A stretch of 64,000 bases of DNA from a virus, in IMG/VR virus record IMGVR_UViG_3300018080_000148, positions 25,923-89,922 of that record; one strand, written 5' to 3'. Of the stretch, positions 39,688 through 45,867 are shown piece by piece (position 1 is the first letter of the stretch; the number at the start of each line of letters is the position of its first letter). The notes under the pieces are model-generated. The model was not told the DNA's origin. It saw nothing but the letters and a program-made list of their open reading frames with translations, and made no database searches. Both the position numbers and the translations under genes were made by a program.

Positions 39688-39903
39688 TCAGGCACCGCCT
39701 GTTTCTTGGAGGTATTGGAGGTATCTGTCACGTCTTTGTTTTTCATCGCCTTTCCAATGGCGACTTGTGCCGTCTGATAGCTTGTTGTTCAGGCAGTGGG
39801 CACAATTGACTTCATCCCACTCGTATCTTTGGTCTGTATCGGCCTGTTGAATGCTGCCGTCTGCCCACGGGCATCCGTGATAGAAATGAATTTTCATTGG
39901 CAT
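39688..39903 (-). CDS. Small hypothetical protein (71 aa)
   Basis: MPMKIHFYHGCPWADG begins the protein and CAHC lies near residue 34, so a metal site is possible. The C-terminus is Arg/Gln-rich. The gene begins 5 nt after the stop of the zincin-like gene at 39909. Function unknown. Confidence 0.45.
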   Translation of the reverse strand: MPMKIHFYHGCPWADGSIQQADTDQRYEWDEVNCAHCLNNKLSDGTSRHWKGDEKQRRDRYLQYLQETGGA

Positions 39904-39908
39904 GGAAG

Positions 39909-40358
39909 TTAGCTCAGTTTTGTTACAGTGCGGTTGTAATGCCACTGGCGGGCGAATTCCTCGGCCTGTTCTTCGTCGTCTTCTAGCCCCTCTGCTTCTT
40001 GTATGGCGTGAGCCAATTCATGAGCGATGGTGGTCTCCACCCCAAGTTCTACAGGCAGGTCGTATTTTTCGCAGGCACCTCTAATTGCCTCAGTATCCAG
40101 AACGATTACGGGCTCTGAAACCGTGCCGTTAGAATACCTGCCCAGTTTGCCACCAAGAGAATGAGGTGCGGCATAGAACACGGTGAAATTCTTGAAAAGC
40201 CGCAGTTGTGGCAAAAGTTTTTCTCTCATTTCCAGGACCGTCTTTTCGACGATACCCTTCATGTCCTTGTTGGGCGATTCGTGTGGCTCATAATCCCATT
40301 CGGGATCGTAATCATGTGTCCGGTCGTCGTACCGATAAAGCCACTTAGAAAAACTCAT
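39909..40358 (-). CDS. Zincin-like metallopeptidase with capsid-targeting-like start (149 aa)
   Basis: HELAH in TTIAHELAHAIQEAEGL near residue 115 is the HExxH zinc site, and a downstream acidic helix (EEQAEEFARQW) can give the third ligand. The N-terminus MSFSKWLYRYDD resembles the F-x-x-W-L start of the probable head-packaged proteins, but lacks the following Glu. A good GGAGGTGG ribosome site precedes the start, unlike the leaderless genes. The gene starts 14 nt after tRNA-Leu(GAG). A protease delivered with the head or made after infection are both possible. Confidence 0.55.
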   Translation of the reverse strand: MSFSKWLYRYDDRTHDYDPEWDYEPHESPNKDMKGIVEKTVLEMREKLLPQLRLFKNFTVFYAAPHSLGGKLGRYSNGTVSEPVIVLDTEAIRGACEKYDLPVELGVETTIAHELAHAIQEAEGLEDDEEQAEEFARQWHYNRTVTKLS

Positions 40359-40372
40359 TTCCACCTCCAAAG

Positions 40373-40457
40373 TACCCAGGGCGAGACTCGAACTCGCACC
40401 CCCGGAATGGGGACTAGGCCCTCAACCTAGCGTGTCTACCAATTCCACCACCTGGGC
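40373..40457 (-). tRNA. tRNA-Leu (GAG)
   Basis: Class II cloverleaf with acceptor GCCCAGG/CCTGGGT, anticodon loop TTGAGGG between CTAGG and CCTAG, a GC-rich variable arm and T arm GCGAG/CTCGC. Its first 44 nt overlap the 3' end of the SET-domain gene. CCA is not encoded. Confidence 0.95.
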
Positions 40458-40893
40458 GTATGAATTTCTTTTTTATTTTTGTCCTAATGGGCTTTTCTGG
40501 CGTTTGGCAATCCAACCTACTTGGGCTGCCGTAGTGGCCCAATATCTCTTCTCCTGATTTAATATCACGGTTAAAAATATATAGCACCCTGCCGTCATCT
40601 GTCTGGACTAAAGTCGCATTTTGTTGTCGCACGGTCGGTGCCTGATTGACGATGCCCCCAATTCCCATGGGAACCAAGCTGTGCTCTCTGCCATCGGCAA
40701 AAAACTTGTAGTTGTGAGCGTATTGTGTGCAGTTGTCTTCAAGAGACCCGTATTTCACCTTGGCTCCGATAACCTCGATGAAATCCCCTTTCTTCAGATC
40801 TACCAGGGCAAAGACGCCTCGGCCTGCATTCGGGATCGTGGAGGCTGCTATCCGGTATTTACGAAGGTTTTCTTCGGGCTCTTGGAAAATCAT
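40414..40893 (-). CDS. SET-domain protein ending inside tRNA-Leu (159 aa)
   Basis: This is a compact SET domain. NAGRGVFALVDLKKGDFIEV near residue 23 is the N-SET motif, GGIVNQAPTVRQQNATLV near 78 is the region that usually reads NHS, and FNRDIKSGEEILGHYG near 108 is the C-SET motif. SET proteins methylate lysines, so a phage version could target host or phage proteins. NQAP replaces the usual NHS, which may change activity. The last 15 residues are translated from tRNA-Leu sequence. Confidence 0.7.
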   Translation of the reverse strand: MIFQEPEENLRKYRIAASTIPNAGRGVFALVDLKKGDFIEVIGAKVKYGSLEDNCTQYAHNYKFFADGREHSLVPMGIGGIVNQAPTVRQQNATLVQTDDGRVLYIFNRDIKSGEEILGHYGSPSRLDCQTPEKPIRTKIKKKFIRPGGGIGRHARLRA

Positions 40894-40905
40894 TCCTTAA
40901 TAGAG

Positions 40906-41029
40906 TGGCCGGGACTGGAATCGAACCAGTGACCTTTGGGGGAACAGCTTGAGAGGTAACTATGAGCCTTTCGGCGTCGTGCAATCAAGCGTCTTGTCCC
41001 AATGCTCTACCAACGTGAGCTACCCGACC
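40906..41029 (-). tRNA. tRNA gene with 50-nt insertion in the anticodon loop (possibly Asn)
   Basis: All other parts of the cloverleaf are standard: acceptor GGTCGGG/CCCGGCC with A73, D arm GCTC/GAGC with ACGTTGGTA loop, anticodon stem TTGGG/CCCAA, variable AGGTC and T arm ACTGG-TTCGATT-CCAGT. The anticodon loop is 57 nt instead of 7. Inside it GCTTGA pairs with TCAAGC and GCC-GAAA-GGC makes a small hairpin. The only register with U33 places GUU as the anticodon, giving Asn, but then 37 and 38 are both C, which is unusual. It must be spliced or is non-functional. Confidence 0.7.
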
Positions 41030-41223
41030 TTATTTTTGCCCTCCCAACTGACTCCGTGCGTCACGCTGAGGTAACGACACAATTCGTCGGCTGCGTCTTG
41101 GGGGAGAGAGGCAATTCTGTCACCAAGCTCCCGAATGTAATCTTCCTCAAAAGCAGTTCCAGTGGTTGTTGTAGGCGGTTTGATTCCATCGCCTTGTGTT
41201 TGCGTACAACCGTATCCGTTCAT
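41020..41223 (-). CDS. Small hypothetical protein (67 aa)
   Basis: MNGYGCTQTQGDGIKPPTTT begins the protein and a helical second half (IRELGDRIASLPQDAADEL) follows. AGGAG lies 8 nt before the ATG. The stop codon lies 10 nt inside the 5' end of the following tRNA gene. Confidence 0.45.
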   Translation of the reverse strand: MNGYGCTQTQGDGIKPPTTTTGTAFEEDYIRELGDRIASLPQDAADELCRYLSVTHGVSWEGKNKVG

Positions 41224-41257
41224 AGACACCGCTCCTATTGATGGGGTTCGTTTTTAG

Positions 41258-41337
41258 TGAGCAGGGCAGGAATTGAACCTGCAACTACTGGTTGCGACAT
41301 CGGCTTTGTAACTGGTGGACTTTCGCCCACACCGCTC
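41258..41337 (-). tRNA. tRNA-like gene, anticodon not assigned
   Basis: T arm GCAGG-TTCAATT-CCTGC is clear and the ends pair (GAGCGG with CTGCTC, extended by flanking AGT/ACT). GTGG/CCAC could be the D stem, but its loop GCGAAAGT lacks the conserved GG. The anticodon arm cannot be folded with a 7-nt loop containing U33; GTTAC and GCAAC pair with one mismatch around 12 nt. It may be another tRNA with an insertion or a decayed copy. Confidence 0.5.
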
Positions 41338-41375
41338 ACTCTCCAGCGTGCTTACCAGAGCACCTCCCGCCCAAT

Positions 41376-41564
41376 TTAGCCGCCAAATTGGACTCGTGCG
41401 TAATCTGTCAAAAGGTGATGGATTCTTCGATGTGCCACTTTTTTGGCGTTAAAGTCTGCCAACTTGCCACCGAGGTAGGCATCAAGCAGTTCTTGGTCAG
41501 TCAATAACTCGGCCATGTCTGCGTTGATACTTCTGATTTTCGCTTTCGATACGTTGATAGACAT
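41376..41564 (-). CDS. Small hypothetical protein (62 aa)
   Basis: [20 protein letters not shown] begins a helical protein that ends in [14 protein letters not shown]. The stop is 38 nt upstream of the tRNA-like gene, and tRNA-Leu(CAG) ends 31 nt before its start. Function unknown. Confidence 0.45.
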   Translation of the reverse strand: MSINVSKAKIRSINADMAELLTDQELLDAYLGGKLADFNAKKVAHRRIHHLLTDYARVQFGG

Positions 41565-41595
41565 CCTTTTTTCCTTATGCGGGCGGGGGATGTAG

Positions 41596-41679
41596 TGCCC
41601 CTGGCAGGACTCGAACCTGCACGGCCTTGCGGCCACAGCATCCTGAATGCTGCGTGTCTACCATTTCCACCACAGGGGC
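41596..41679 (-). tRNA. tRNA-Leu (CAG)
   Basis: Acceptor GCCCCTG/CAGGGGC, anticodon loop TTCAGGA between CAGCA and TGCTG, variable arm with GGCCGCAAGGCC and T arm GCAGG/CCTGC. It starts 1 nt after the stop codon of the membrane-protein gene at 41681. Confidence 0.95.
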
Positions 41680-41680
41680 A

Positions 41681-41920
41681 TTAGCTTGGGGGTGGGAACC
41701 CCGGATTGTCGTTCTTCTTTTTCTGTTTATCATCCTTGAATGTTGGTGTCCACGCCAACATGATCCAACATGTGATCCCAAACACTGCCAGTGTTACCGA
41801 AATCGACCACGGCAACATATTCACCTTCTCGGTCATCTTGAAGGCAACGGCGTCGGCTACGCCGAAGCCTCCTACGCAGATGGCCACTAAGATGGCAACA
41901 CTCTTTACAATTTTTATCAT
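41681..41920 (-). CDS. Small membrane protein (79 aa)
   Basis: Two membrane helices (VAILVAICVGGFGVADAVAF and ISVTLAVFGITCWIMLAW) are followed by a Lys/Asp-rich cytoplasmic tail and a Pro-rich end. GGAGAGGTCC precedes the start. It sits between two tRNA-Leu genes, 1 nt from one and 14 nt from the other. Confidence 0.55.
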   Translation of the reverse strand: MIKIVKSVAILVAICVGGFGVADAVAFKMTEKVNMLPWSISVTLAVFGITCWIMLAWTPTFKDDKQKKKNDNPGFPPPS

Positions 41921-41934
41921 GGACCTCTCCTAAG

Positions 41935-42016
41935 TAGCCCCGGAGGGAGTCGAACCCTCACGCCTTGCGGCACTGGATCTTAAATCCAGCGTGTCTACCG
42001 ATTTCACCACGGGGCC
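41935..42016 (-). tRNA. tRNA-Leu (UAA), copy 2
   Basis: Acceptor GGCCCCG/CGGGGCT, anticodon loop TTTAAGA between CTGGA and TCCAG, variable arm TGCCGCAAGGCG and T arm GAGGG/CCCTC. Unlike copy 1 at 22314, position 37 is G. A dispersed GTGTGG-element lies 10 nt upstream of its 5' end. Confidence 0.95.
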
Positions 42017-42025
42017 TTGCAACCG

Positions 42026-42047
42026 TTTTCCCCACTAGCCACACTTA
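42026..42047 (-). promoter_or_regulatory. Dispersed GTGTGG-element before tRNA-Leu (UAA)
   Basis: This 22-mer is identical to 43535-43556, which also precedes a tRNA-Leu. On the minus strand it reads TAAGTGTGGCTAGTGGGG followed by AAAA. It may be a promoter or processing element for the tRNA downstream. Confidence 0.5.
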
Positions 42048-42218
42048 TGGTGGAACGGCAAACATGCTGTAACATTCGATGCTCCGCTCCCTAAGGTCTC
42101 TTTGTTCTTCTTTGGAAAGCTTCTCGCAATCCTTGCAGGGTCCGTCACCGTTGAAGTGCTCTTCGGCGTACACCTCTAAACAGATTGGGCACTGAAATTG
42201 TATGGGGCCGAGGCTCAT
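42045..42218 (-). CDS. Small zinc-ribbon protein (57 aa)
   Basis: CPIC near residue 9 and CKDC near 27 form a zinc ribbon, followed by an acidic/basic helix (LSKEEQRDLRERSIE). The start at 42218 is 5 nt from the stop of the M23 gene. Function unknown; nucleic-acid binding is plausible. Confidence 0.5.
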   Translation of the reverse strand: MSLGPIQFQCPICLEVYAEEHFNGDGPCKDCEKLSKEEQRDLRERSIECYSMFAVPP

Positions 42219-42222
42219 TGTT

Positions 42223-42762
42223 TTACCTGGGGTTTTGTGCGCTTTCAATCAAGTGTGTTGTTGGATCAAGTAGGCCGAATGGTTGGCTCTCACCTTTCTC
42301 CCACACGCCGTTGCTCAGGAAGCCGTGGCGATGCATGGCAAGGTGGAGCATGGAGGTTGGTCTGCCCTTGTCCTTCTTGAGCACTCGTTTGACGTGCCCG
42401 ATCAGGTCGCCTTGTCGCACCTCTTTTTCCTGAATGTAGAACTTTTGTTTTCCCTCGACGGTGGATTCCCCGATAACTCGAAAGCCGTGGTGCTTGATTT
42501 CCCCATAAACTACGATCCCGCTATTGCCCGCAACTGATACGGCCCATGTGTTCTCCCACCAATCACACCCCGCCACTTTGCCCGTGAATGGCCGAATGTG
42601 GCAAAGCACTCCATCTTCTACGGCGAAGACTTCAGTTCCTTCAGGACAATAAAGATCCACGCCCTTGTGAACGTCATGCCGCCGCTCGATGCCAAAAGCG
42701 CCGACATGCGGCTTGATGGGTATCTCCACTTCCGAAGTAATGTCGATATACTGAAAAGACAT
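42223..42762 (-). CDS. M23-type metallopeptidase (179 aa)
   Basis: HDVHKGVDLYCPEGTEVFAV near residue 30 holds the H-x-x-x-D zinc motif, and SMLHLAMHRHG near 140 holds the H-x-H motif of LytM/lysostaphin-type peptidoglycan endopeptidases. There is no signal peptide, so export for lysis would need a holin, or it may be a virion wall-degrading enzyme. Its first 89 nt overlap the ParB-like gene. Confidence 0.75.
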   Translation of the reverse strand: MSFQYIDITSEVEIPIKPHVGAFGIERRHDVHKGVDLYCPEGTEVFAVEDGVLCHIRPFTGKVAGCDWWENTWAVSVAGNSGIVVYGEIKHHGFRVIGESTVEGKQKFYIQEKEVRQGDLIGHVKRVLKKDKGRPTSMLHLAMHRHGFLSNGVWEKGESQPFGLLDPTTHLIESAQNPR

Positions 42763-43078
42763 CGAGTTGGAAGTGGGCCCTAACTTCTTCATCTTCAATG
42801 GAAACAACCAAGTCACTGACCTCTCCTCTCACGCTGCGATAGAGGAAATCCTTCTCCACCAAAATATACTCATATTTACGCAAAAAGCGCCGTCCAGCCA
42901 GCCAAGCGGCAACGGTGCGGTGGTGTCCATTTTCGATTGCCATCGTACCGTCCGCCAGTCGAGCTATTTGGATTGGTTCTACGTATCCACCTTGCCTTAT
43001 CTCTTCCACTAGCTTCGGCAACTGGTGTGCTCGATTCAACCGGTGTTGTGTTGTTTTAAGTTTTGCAATGTCTATCAC
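42674..43078 (-). CDS. ParB/sulfiredoxin-fold protein (134 aa)
   Basis: LPKLVEEIRQGGYVEPIQIA near residue 20 and DGTMAIENGHHRTVAAWLAG near 43 match the ParB N-terminal fold, with GHHR as the nucleotide-binding box. It lacks the DNA-binding domain of true ParB. Free-standing versions in phages act as nucleases, CTPases or modifiers. It overlaps the M23 gene by 89 nt and the receiver-like gene by 4 nt. Confidence 0.65.
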   Translation of the reverse strand: MIDIAKLKTTQHRLNRAHQLPKLVEEIRQGGYVEPIQIARLADGTMAIENGHHRTVAAWLAGRRFLRKYEYILVEKDFLYRSVRGEVSDLVVSIEDEEVRAHFQLDVFSVYRHYFGSGDTHQAACRRFWHRAAA

Positions 43079-43443
43079 AGGCCACCCGCTCCATCTTGTT
43101 TGAGTCGCCTTTTTAGATTAGGGAATGGAACCTGTTCTACCTTGTAGTTGTGGCGAAGGGCATCTTCCATCCTTTGTGCGCCTCGCCTATTTGTCGAGTG
43201 GATGATGACCTTCTTTATTTGCGGCCTTTCTTGAGCAAGCCATTTTGCGGCTACTGCTCCATTTTTGCCCTCGTAACCCGGTGCCTCTTCCAAGTCGTGA
43301 TCGAGTAGGGCTAAATCCCATTCTCCTAGCACGACTCGACGCTTCAGGTCTCTAAATCTCCTACACACAATGGCGTAGGGGAAGTGTTTCAGGAGAAATT
43401 CCAACCGCACCTTCCAACGGTCTTCCAAAATTATTACGTTCAT
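43075..43443 (-). CDS. Cyclic-phosphate-processing receiver-like (cREC) protein (122 aa)
   Basis: VIILEDRWKVRLEFLLKHF near residue 3, WDLALLDHDLEE near 43 and KVIIHSTNRRGAQRMEDAL near 77 match the cREC family, a receiver-like domain in which LDHDL and HSxN are the hallmark motifs. The family has been linked to RNA repair and conflict systems, where it may open cyclic phosphates. Next to a tRNA array this suggests a link with cleaved-tRNA repair. It starts 3 nt after tRNA-Leu(CAA). Confidence 0.6.
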   Translation of the reverse strand: MNVIILEDRWKVRLEFLLKHFPYAIVCRRFRDLKRRVVLGEWDLALLDHDLEEAPGYEGKNGAVAAKWLAQERPQIKKVIIHSTNRRGAQRMEDALRHNYKVEQVPFPNLKRRLKQDGAGGL

Positions 43444-43445
43444 AG

Positions 43446-43530
<85 letters not shown>

Positions 43531-43534
43531 TTGT

Positions 43535-43556
43535 TTTTCCCCACTAGCCACACTTA
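43535..43556 (-). promoter_or_regulatory. Dispersed GTGTGG-element before tRNA-Leu (CAA)
   Basis: Identical 22-mer to 42026-42047, in the same position before a tRNA-Leu gene. It fills nearly the whole gap between the stop of the gene at 43557 and the tRNA. Confidence 0.5.
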
Positions 43557-44036
43557 TTACGCCGTTTCCCCACGCATGAACCTGCGAGCCATCTGCCAAC
43601 CCCTTTCTGTTGCCTCAAACCTCGCCACTGGCGAACTTTCTCTGCCGAAGTGTGGGTCGATTTGCTTGGCGTCATCGGCTGGGGCGTTGCCCTCGTAAAC
43701 CATGATCTTGTGGCTGTTCGGACAGTTTGGGTAATGAACCCACAGAGCCGTCCAGTAACACTCTTCTGCCCGCCGCAGGATCGTGAACACCTCTTCCTTC
43801 TCGTCGATCATCTTGATCGCTTGAAGATGTTCTGCCTGGATCACGAAATCCACGTCAGGGTCAAAGTCTGTCAAGTCGTTCATGCCGACCGCAAACAACA
43901 CCTTGTCGTCGTCCACATCAGCCAACACGATCACATCGCTTTTTGGTCCGCCCAAGAATTGGAATCTGCCAATTCTCTGAGGGTGGTGTGGGTGACCCGA
44001 TACAACCTTGTACTGTGTGTCATAGACCAGATTCAT
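43557..44036 (-). CDS. Hypothetical protein (159 aa)
   Basis: A soluble alpha/beta protein starting MNLVYDTQYKVVSGHPHHP, with two Cys near the middle and an RxxMRGE end. GGAG lies 6 nt before the ATG at 44036, and the start overlaps the upstream stop. Function unknown. Confidence 0.5.
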   Translation of the reverse strand: MNLVYDTQYKVVSGHPHHPQRIGRFQFLGGPKSDVIVLADVDDDKVLFAVGMNDLTDFDPDVDFVIQAEHLQAIKMIDEKEEVFTILRRAEECYWTALWVHYPNCPNSHKIMVYEGNAPADDAKQIDPHFGRESSPVARFEATERGWQMARRFMRGETA

Positions 44037-44311
44037 TCTAGACTCCATTCGTTGGGATGCGCCACTTCCAGTTCTTGCTCAGGAAGCCTTTCCTGATACA
44101 CTTCTTGGATTGACTGCCGCACCTTGAGCTTCTCTTCCATCGTCAACTCTCGATGAACCGTAAACTTCATCGTGACGATCTCACTTCTGAGACTCATCTT
44201 TTCGGGAAAGCCGAAACCGTGCATGGTCTCGTTGACCGAATCAACTATTTCCCCAACCGAGGAAAAGACCTTGCCCAGATTGCACGTGATGGGAATGAGA
44301 TACGTTGGCAT
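44033..44311 (-). CDS. Hypothetical protein (92 aa)
   Basis: A small alpha/beta protein: MPTYLIPITCNLGKVFSSVG at the start and a beta strand (EIVTMKFTVHREL) before a charged helix. AAGGAG precedes the start. The start is 15 nt after tRNA-Leu(UAG). Function unknown. Confidence 0.5.
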   Translation of the reverse strand: MPTYLIPITCNLGKVFSSVGEIVDSVNETMHGFGFPEKMSLRSEIVTMKFTVHRELTMEEKLKVRQSIQEVYQERLPEQELEVAHPNEWSLE

Positions 44312-44326
44312 GGTTTGCTCCTTCAG

Positions 44327-44408
44327 TAGCCGGGGCGGGACTCGAACCCGCACGCCTTGCGGCACAGGTTCCTAAAACCTGCGTGTCTGCCAATTTCACC
44401 ACCCGGCC
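44327..44408 (-). tRNA. tRNA-Leu (UAG)
   Basis: Acceptor GGCCGGG/CCCGGCT, anticodon loop TTTAGGA between CAGGT and ACCTG, variable arm TGCCGCAAGGCG and T arm GCGGG/CCCGC. The SRP RNA domain ends 2 nt before its 5' end, so RNase P cleavage here would also form the SRP RNA 3' end. Confidence 0.95.
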
Positions 44409-44410
44409 TC

Positions 44411-44456
44411 ACCGCCTTAGGGCTGCTTCGTTTCCGACCTGACCCGGTTCGGCGGC
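44411..44456 (-). ncRNA. SRP RNA domain IV (4.5S-like), minimal
   Basis: On the minus strand GGGTCAGGTCGGAAACGAAG followed by CAGCCC reproduces the conserved tip of bacterial SRP RNA. In E. coli 4.5S RNA the tip reads GGTCAGGTCCGGAAGGAAGC. The tetraloop here is GAAA closed by a G-C pair where E. coli has GGAA closed by C-G, which is a compensated change. The symmetric TCAG/AGCAG internal loop bound by Ffh is intact. GCCGCC pairs with GGCGGT to close a 46-nt hairpin. No longer arm is visible; a 13-codon frame ends at its 5' edge. It could bind host Ffh and redirect membrane targeting. Confidence 0.8.
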
Positions 44457-44493
44457 TAGACTTCGTTGACGACCTTGCGGAAGCCAACGACAG

Positions 44494-44658
44494 TCATGTT
44501 TCGTTCGTAAACACTTTGTGGATCTGAAAGCGAAGTATCGATAGCTCACGTGGGTGCTCACACTCCTCTTCCACCCATGCCTGAGCCTCTTCGTAGGTGT
44601 TTCTTTCTGCCCTGATTGTCGTCGAACCCCATTCTGTCACAATAAACTTCACTTTCAC
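44494..44658 (-). CDS. Small hypothetical protein (54 aa)
   Basis: A GTG start with GGAGA 5 nt upstream, encoding MKVKFIVTEWGSTTIRAERN, a Glu-rich helix and FQIHKVFTNET. An ATGA overlap leads into a 13-codon frame (44456-44497) that ends at the edge of the SRP RNA. Function unknown. Confidence 0.4.
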   Translation of the reverse strand: MKVKFIVTEWGSTTIRAERNTYEEAQAWVEEECEHPRELSILRFQIHKVFTNET

Positions 44659-44668
44659 GATTGTCTCC

Positions 44669-45004
44669 TTACATCGTCATTTCGTCAACATGCCCCGCAC
44701 TCACAGGGTCGTCGCCCTGGATAGCTGCGATTTTCTCGGCTGCCTCGTTGAGAACTTTGCTGATCTCCAACGCTTTTTCAAAATTCTGCTCCGTCCGCTT
44801 CGCCATCTCGGACAAATACACGGTGGAGAGATTCTGCATGAGTCCTATCATGCGGAAGTTGCACGCCATCATGGCCTTCAGTAGGTAGTCTTCTTGCGGA
44901 AACATGTTTTTATTGTACCCCATGACTAGATAGTTGTGAACCAAGTCTTTTGGTACTATCATCGAGAGGCCCGCCCCCATGGAAACGGGGTGGGCCTTGT
45001 TCAT
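44669..45004 (-). CDS. Hypothetical protein (111 aa)
   Basis: A Met-rich helical protein, MNKAHPVSMGAGLSMIVPKD at the start, with a long second helix (RTEQNFEKALEISKVLNEAAEKI interrupted here for length). The start lies 3 nt after the 3' end of tRNA-Phe with insertion. Function unknown. Confidence 0.5.
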   Translation of the reverse strand: MNKAHPVSMGAGLSMIVPKDLVHNYLVMGYNKNMFPQEDYLLKAMMACNFRMIGLMQNLSTVYLSEMAKRTEQNFEKALEISKVLNEAAEKIAAIQGDDPVSAGHVDEMTM

Positions 45005-45007
45005 GAG

Positions 45008-45102
45008 TGGGCCGGGCTGGAGTCGAACCAGCGACACCTGGATTTTCATTCATGGGGTTGCCTGACCCCTGTCCAGTGCTCTACCAACTGAGCTACCGAC
45101 CC
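45008..45102 (-). tRNA. tRNA-Phe (GAA) with 22-nt hairpin insertion in the anticodon loop
   Basis: The cloverleaf is otherwise perfect: acceptor GGGTCGG/CCGGCCC with A73, D arm GCTC/GAGC with AGTTGGTA loop, anticodon stem CTGGA/TCCAG, variable GTGTC and T arm GCTGG-TTCGACT-CCAGC. The anticodon loop has 29 nt: C, then a segment containing GGGGT-CAGGCA-ACCCC, then TGAAAA. Removing 22 nt after the first loop base leaves CTGAAAA, the standard Phe loop with U33, GAA and A37. The insertion is far too small for a group I intron. Confidence 0.85.
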
Positions 45103-45107
45103 ATATT

Positions 45108-45320
45108 TTAGCAGCAATCAATATAAACCAATGGGTCCATATCGGGGTCCATTTGGTGACCGTTCTTGAGATTGTGGGCGACTTTATATCCCACTGTGCG
45201 AGCAAACCGTTCAAGATCTTCGTGAGTCACCCCATCGAATACTCTTGCATCTTGGTCCCACTTTTTTTTCAGATCATCGTGAACAGACTCGCCTGCCAAT
45301 GCTGTGCTATATGCGCTCAT
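45108..45320 (-). CDS. Small hypothetical protein (70 aa)
   Basis: MSAYSTALAGESVHDDLKKK begins the protein, a helix with AHNLKNGHQMDPDMDP follows and it ends DCC. Its stop is 5 nt upstream of the tRNA-Phe 5' end. Function unknown. Confidence 0.45.
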   Translation of the reverse strand: MSAYSTALAGESVHDDLKKKWDQDARVFDGVTHEDLERFARTVGYKVAHNLKNGHQMDPDMDPLVYIDCC

Positions 45321-45341
45321 TGCGTTTTCCTTTCTGAAGAG

Positions 45342-45426
45342 CGGAAGCGGAGGGAGTCGAACCCCCAAGGCGGTTAAGCTCGTCCCGGTTCGAGCGGGGT
45401 GCAGTCGCCAATCTGCTTGCGCTTCC
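45342..45426 (-). tRNA. tRNA-Ser (CGA)
   Basis: Acceptor GGAAGCG/CGCTTCC with G73, anticodon loop CTCGAAC, long variable arm and T arm GGGGG/CCCTC. The stop codon of the upstream gene lies 1 nt before its 5' end. Confidence 0.9.
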
Positions 45427-45427
45427 G

Positions 45428-45721
45428 TTACTGATCGTATCCAACATTTGATGCTTCATCGATTTCTACATCGATGCCTCGGTCAGTGACCCAAAGACTA
45501 TGTATCAGCCGCCCGATGACGGTGCTCTCGAAGTCGTCCAGTTTGGGGCGGATCTCTCCGATTTGGTCCATTAACGGGTCGGCCAAGTCATCTCGGTCAT
45601 TGGCCAAGTGTTCGTTTGCCTCAACGATCAGTTTGATGCAGCGTTCATAATTGCTCGGTCTTCCACGTTTCGTGGTTGACTTTGCCGCTGTCTTTTTCTT
45701 CGTCGTTTTCTTCTTCGCCAT
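45428..45721 (-). CDS. Hypothetical protein with Lys-rich N-terminus (97 aa)
   Basis: MAKKKTTKKKTAAKSTTKRG begins the protein with a histone-tail-like composition, then RPSNYERCIKLIVEANEHL and an acidic second half. DNA or RNA binding by the tail is plausible. Gap 45728-45867 upstream holds a possible promoter and a short hairpin. Confidence 0.45.
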   Translation of the reverse strand: MAKKKTTKKKTAAKSTTKRGRPSNYERCIKLIVEANEHLANDRDDLADPLMDQIGEIRPKLDDFESTVIGRLIHSLWVTDRGIDVEIDEASNVGYDQ

Positions 45722-45849
45722 TATCATAATCCTCTAGCAAAAAGTGTAGTATAGTACGCACTTGCGCACATTTTTCGCCAAAAGGATTACGACTTTGACG
45801 TTTTAAGTCAAGGCCAACTTCTATACCAAATTGTCAAAGATCAAATCAA

Positions 45850-45864
45850 GCTGGCATTGCCAGC
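45850..45864 (-). terminator. Possible hairpin after the abnormal tRNA-Tyr
   Basis: GCTGGC pairs with GCCAGC across 3 nt, followed on the minus strand by TTGATTTGAT. It is a weak terminator candidate just after three consecutive tRNA genes. Confidence 0.35.
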
Positions 45865-45867
45865 AAG

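Noticed and set aside
40938-40994. Group I intron in the tRNA anticodon loop
   Set aside because: The extra segment is about 50 nt and lacks the P3-P8 core and guanosine site; it is too small for a self-splicing intron.
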